Of a DNA stretch of 17,117 nt, positions 15,202 through 17,117 are shown in pieces; position 1 is the stretch's first letter; every line of letters begins with the position of its first letter. Below the pieces are notes generated by a model, which saw only the letters and a program-made list of their open reading frames with translations, had not been told where the DNA came from and did no database searches. The stretch comes from JAXDLK01 sp034666665 (lineage in GTDB: Bacteria > Desulfobacterota > Binatia > JACPRU01): positions 1-17,117 of the forward strand of contig JAXDLK010000365.1 in the NCBI GenBank assembly GCA_034666665.1, in the 5' to 3' direction. The translations under genes and the position numbers were made by a program.

Positions 15202-16410
15202 ATGCGCGCGGCGCTCGCGGGCATCCGGCTGATCGAGGTCGCGGCCTGGGCCTTCGTCCCGTCTGCCGCGGCCGTGATCGCCGACTGGGGAGCGGACGTC
15301 GTCAAGGTCGAGCACCCGGTGACCGGCGATCCGCTACGCGGGCTGGTCACGTCGGGGCTGCTGCCCGGCGCCGACGGCATCAATTTCCTCATGGCGCAGA
15401 TCGGCCGCAACAAGCGGAGCATCGGCATCGGCCTCGCGCGCGAGGAAGGGCGCCGCATCCTCCACCGGCTGATCGAGACGGCAGACGTTTTCCTCACGAA
15501 CTACCTGCCACCGGCGCGTGCGCGGCTGAAGATCGACGTCGACGACGTTCGTGCGATCAACCCGCGGATCGTCTACGCGAAGGGTCACGGGCAGGGGAGC
15601 CGCGGACCCGATGCCGACAAGGGCGGTTACGACGGCTGCTCGTTCTGGGCGCGCGGCAGCGTCGCCGAGCGCCTGAGCCCTCCCGGGGACTTCCCGATCA
15701 CGCAGCGGCCTGCCTTCGGTGACCTCGTGAGCGGCATGTTCCTCGCGGGTGGCATCGCCGCCGCCCTTCTCCAGCGAGAGCGGACCGGCGAGACACCCAC
15801 CGTCGACGTGTCGCTGCTGGGCGCCGCCTGCTGGGTGATGTCACCGGACCTGGTTGCGGCGGCGACGTACGGGTACGAGCTGCCACACTTCGTTCGCGGC
15901 ATGTCGCCGAACCCTCTGGTGAACGTCTACGCGTGCCGGGACGGCAAGCACCTGTCGCTGATGATGCTGCAGTTCGAGCGCTTCTGGCCGGAGTTCGCTC
16001 GCGCCGTCGGGCGCGAGGACTGGCTCGACGACGACCGCTTCGACACCGCCGAGAAGCGGAAGCAGGCGGCGCCGTGGCTCGCCGACGAGATCGCCGTGGA
16101 GCTCGCGACGCTGGATCGTGCCGAATGGGAAGCCCGGCTCCGAGCGTCGGAGTGCATCTGGGCACCGGTCGCGACCCCTCTCGAGGTCCCGCACGATCCG
16201 CAGGTGCAGGCGAACGGCTACCTCGCCGATTACCAGGACGGGGAACGCCGGACCAAGGTCTGCGCCAGCCCGGTCGAGTTCGACGGCGCGGCGATGACGG
16301 TGCGGTCGAAGGCTCCCGAGGTCGGCGAGCACACGGAGGAGGTGCTGCTCGCGGCCGGATTCGAATGGGACGACCTCGCCCGCTGGAAGGCCGCGGGCGT
16401 GATCTCCTAG
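15202..16410 (+). CDS. Family III CoA-transferase (CaiB/BaiF)
   Basis: These enzymes move CoA between carboxylic acids, for example oxalate/formate, carnitine or bile-acid derivatives. ATG 15202 (402 residues) has GGGAG eight bases upstream; GTG 15199 is one codon earlier and also possible. The N-terminal Rossmann-like part has GIRLIEVAAWAFVPSAAAVIADWGADVVKVEHP, then NKRSIGIGL and ADVFLTNYLPPARARL. The catalytic aspartate should be the D of PAFGDLVSGM (about D174), the position used in formyl-CoA transferase. Next come DVSLLGAACWVM, the small-domain segment NVYACRDGKHLSLMMLQFERFW, and SECIWAPVATPLEVPHDPQVQANGY split across two conserved blocks. The substrate cannot be read from sequence. It stands alone on this strand, with a strong hairpin at its stop. 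The nearby LLM-type oxidoreductase suggests a catabolic neighbourhood. Confidence 0.93.
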   Translation: MRAALAGIRLIEVAAWAFVPSAAAVIADWGADVVKVEHPVTGDPLRGLVTSGLLPGADGINFLMAQIGRNKRSIGIGLAREEGRRILHRLIETADVFLTNYLPPARARLKIDVDDVRAINPRIVYAKGHGQGSRGPDADKGGYDGCSFWARGSVAERLSPPGDFPITQRPAFGDLVSGMFLAGGIAAALLQRERTGETPTVDVSLLGAACWVMSPDLVAAATYGYELPHFVRGMSPNPLVNVYACRDGKHLSLMMLQFERFWPEFARAVGREDWLDDDRFDTAEKRKQAAPWLADEIAVELATLDRAEWEARLRASECIWAPVATPLEVPHDPQVQANGYLADYQDGERRTKVCASPVEFDGAAMTVRSKAPEVGEHTEEVLLAAGFEWDDLARWKAAGVIS

Positions 16411-16435
16411 TCTGCGCTGCGAATGGGCGCAGACT
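16409..16435 (+). terminator. 9-bp hairpin overlapping the CoA-transferase stop
   Basis: AGTCTGCGC (16409-16417) pairs perfectly with GCGCAGACT (16427-16435) around a 9-base loop. The first two bases are the last two of the TAG stop. There is no T-tract after it; position and stability suggest termination or 3'-end protection, and it could serve both strands. Confidence 0.55.
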
Positions 16436-16502
16436 CCCGCCACCGACCCCACCCGGCGGAACGCGCTCGCAGAAGAGCTCGGGGGCCCAGGATGCTCCTC
16501 GC

Positions 16503-16551
16503 CAGCTCGGAGCGGGCCTGCACAGCTCGGAGCGGGCCTGCACAGCTCGGA
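16503..16551. repeat. 20-bp tandem repeat, about 2.4 copies
   Basis: A unit beginning CAGCTCGGAGCGGGCC and ending TGCA occupies 16503-16522 and 16523-16542 without a mismatch, and a third copy continues for nine bases to 16551. It lies in the 155-base space between the CoA-transferase and the convergent secreted-protein gene, 14 bases from the latter's stop. Confidence 0.9.
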
Positions 16552-16565
16552 CCGCGCCCGAGCCG

Positions 16566-17012
16566 CTATTCGTAATTGCCGAACACCCGCACCCTGAGCT
16601 TGTAGGCGGATACCGGGCGGTACATCGTCACCCGGTAGCTCAGCGCCGGACCATTCGGGTTCAGGTTCGTCTCGTGCGGGTCGATCTCGGCCTCGGCGAT
16701 GCGGATGCCGTCGCGGTCGTGCACCTCGAGATGGATCTGATCGAGGATCTCGTCGAGGGCGATCATGTCCGGCGGCACCCGATAGGCGAACCGGAGCTGG
16801 ACGAATGCGGTCCGCCCGTCCTCGCGGTTCCGGACGTGACCGATCATCAGAGCGGCGCCGCCGTCGAGCTCGGCGGAGAAGTCCCCCTTCGACTGGTTGC
16901 TCCGCGGCATGCCGATGGTGACGTCTGCTTGGAGCGGAGCGCCGGCGGCACGCGCGGGGGCGGTCGGCGCGGCGAGCGCGAGCAACGCGAGAAGAGCGGT
17001 TCGAGCGCGCAC
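16566..17012 (-). CDS. Secreted protein of unknown function
   Basis: 148 residues with a clear signal peptide (MRARTALLALLALAAPTAPARA, cleavage probably after residue 22), so exported to the periplasm or beyond. The mature part is cysteine-free and looks beta-rich: DVTIGMPRSNQSKGDFSAEL, TAFVQLRFAYRVP, QIHLEVHDRDGIRIAEAEI, LSYRVTMYRPVSAYKLRVRVFG. That may be a single immunoglobulin- or C2-like sandwich, but no family is recognised. The start is GTG 17012: on the - strand GGGAGGAG stands five bases before it, just after the stop of the preceding partial gene, only 14 bases away. The two are therefore likely in one operon. The stop is followed by the tandem repeat, which may mark the 3' end. Confidence 0.82.
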   Translation of the reverse strand: MRARTALLALLALAAPTAPARAAGAPLQADVTIGMPRSNQSKGDFSAELDGGAALMIGHVRNREDGRTAFVQLRFAYRVPPDMIALDEILDQIHLEVHDRDGIRIAEAEIDPHETNLNPNGPALSYRVTMYRPVSAYKLRVRVFGNYE

Positions 17013-17026
17013 GAGGTCTCCTCCCG

Positions 17027-17117
17027 TCAGAGCCTGCCGATCACGTCGTCGGCGAAGCGGTGCATCGATCCTGCGTCCGGGAAGCGGCAGACGAAGTAGC
17101 CGACGTCGAGCTCCTGC
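17027..17117 (-). CDS. C-terminal end of a probable LLM-class flavin-dependent oxidoreductase (partial)
   Basis: A frame entering from the window end on the - strand gives 29 residues: QELDVGYFVCRFPD, then AGSMHRFADDVIGRL and a stop at 17027-17029. The pattern G-Y-F-V-C-R-F-P-D followed by a short helix with F-A-(D/E)-(D/E)-V-I ending in R-L resembles the C-terminus of luciferase-like (LLM) monooxygenases, where this is the last strand and helix of the TIM barrel. With so little visible, the assignment is tentative; that it is coding is supported by the close spacing and the following gene's Shine-Dalgarno. Confidence 0.5.
   Translation of the reverse strand, partial: QELDVGYFVCRFPDAGSMHRFADDVIGRL

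Overview
The window is about 17.1 kb of uniformly high-G+C DNA, roughly two thirds G+C by eye, packed with genes and written mostly in GTG/ATG-started, strongly G/C-biased codons. A SurA-type periplasmic chaperone, a lipoprotein and a secreted protein point to a diderm bacterium. The mix of 2-oxoglutarate:ferredoxin oxidoreductase, a CaiB/BaiF CoA-transferase and a probable flavin-dependent (LLM-class) oxidoreductase would suit deltaproteobacterial-like or uncultured soil/sediment lineages (for example Binatota, Rokubacteria or Myxococcota). That assignment is inference; no rRNA gene is present. I see no mobile element, tRNA, rRNA or CRISPR array.

Region 1 (1-7352, + strand) is one tightly coupled run: mfd (3' part), a SurA/PpiC-type prolyl isomerase, pdxA, uvrA, an IscS-type cysteine desulfurase and an A-type Fe-S carrier. 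Four of the five junctions are GTGA overlaps, so the genes are probably co-translated. It combines transcription-coupled and global excision repair (Mfd hands lesions to UvrA) with a chain from PLP synthesis (PdxA) through the PLP enzyme IscS to Fe-S delivery. A weak hairpin terminator may follow.

Region 2 (7491-11295, + strand) holds a 161-residue protein of unknown function, a promoter and hairpin leader, korA-korB encoding a thiamine-diphosphate/Fe-S 2-oxoglutarate:ferredoxin oxidoreductase, and a small zinc-ribbon membrane protein only three bases after korB. A nested inverted repeat separates it from a convergent two-CBS-domain gene.

Region 3 (11335-14020) has the CBS gene (-) diverging from pepA (+), with an inverted repeat directly against a TTGACA box between them. 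A lipoprotein overlaps the end of pepA, and its first codons are built from three 17-bp tandem repeats.

Region 4 (14070-15040, - strand) has a nine-cysteine ferredoxin that could serve KorAB, a cold-shock protein and a doubtful small membrane ORF. Region 5 (15202-17117) has a family III CoA-transferase (+), a strong hairpin overlapping its stop codon, a 20-bp tandem repeat, and on the - strand a secreted protein of unknown function preceded by the last codons of a probable LLM-class flavin oxidoreductase. Most of the window is housekeeping. I see no convincing new multi-gene system; the less ordinary items are the small unknown proteins, the repeats and the structured intergenic spaces.
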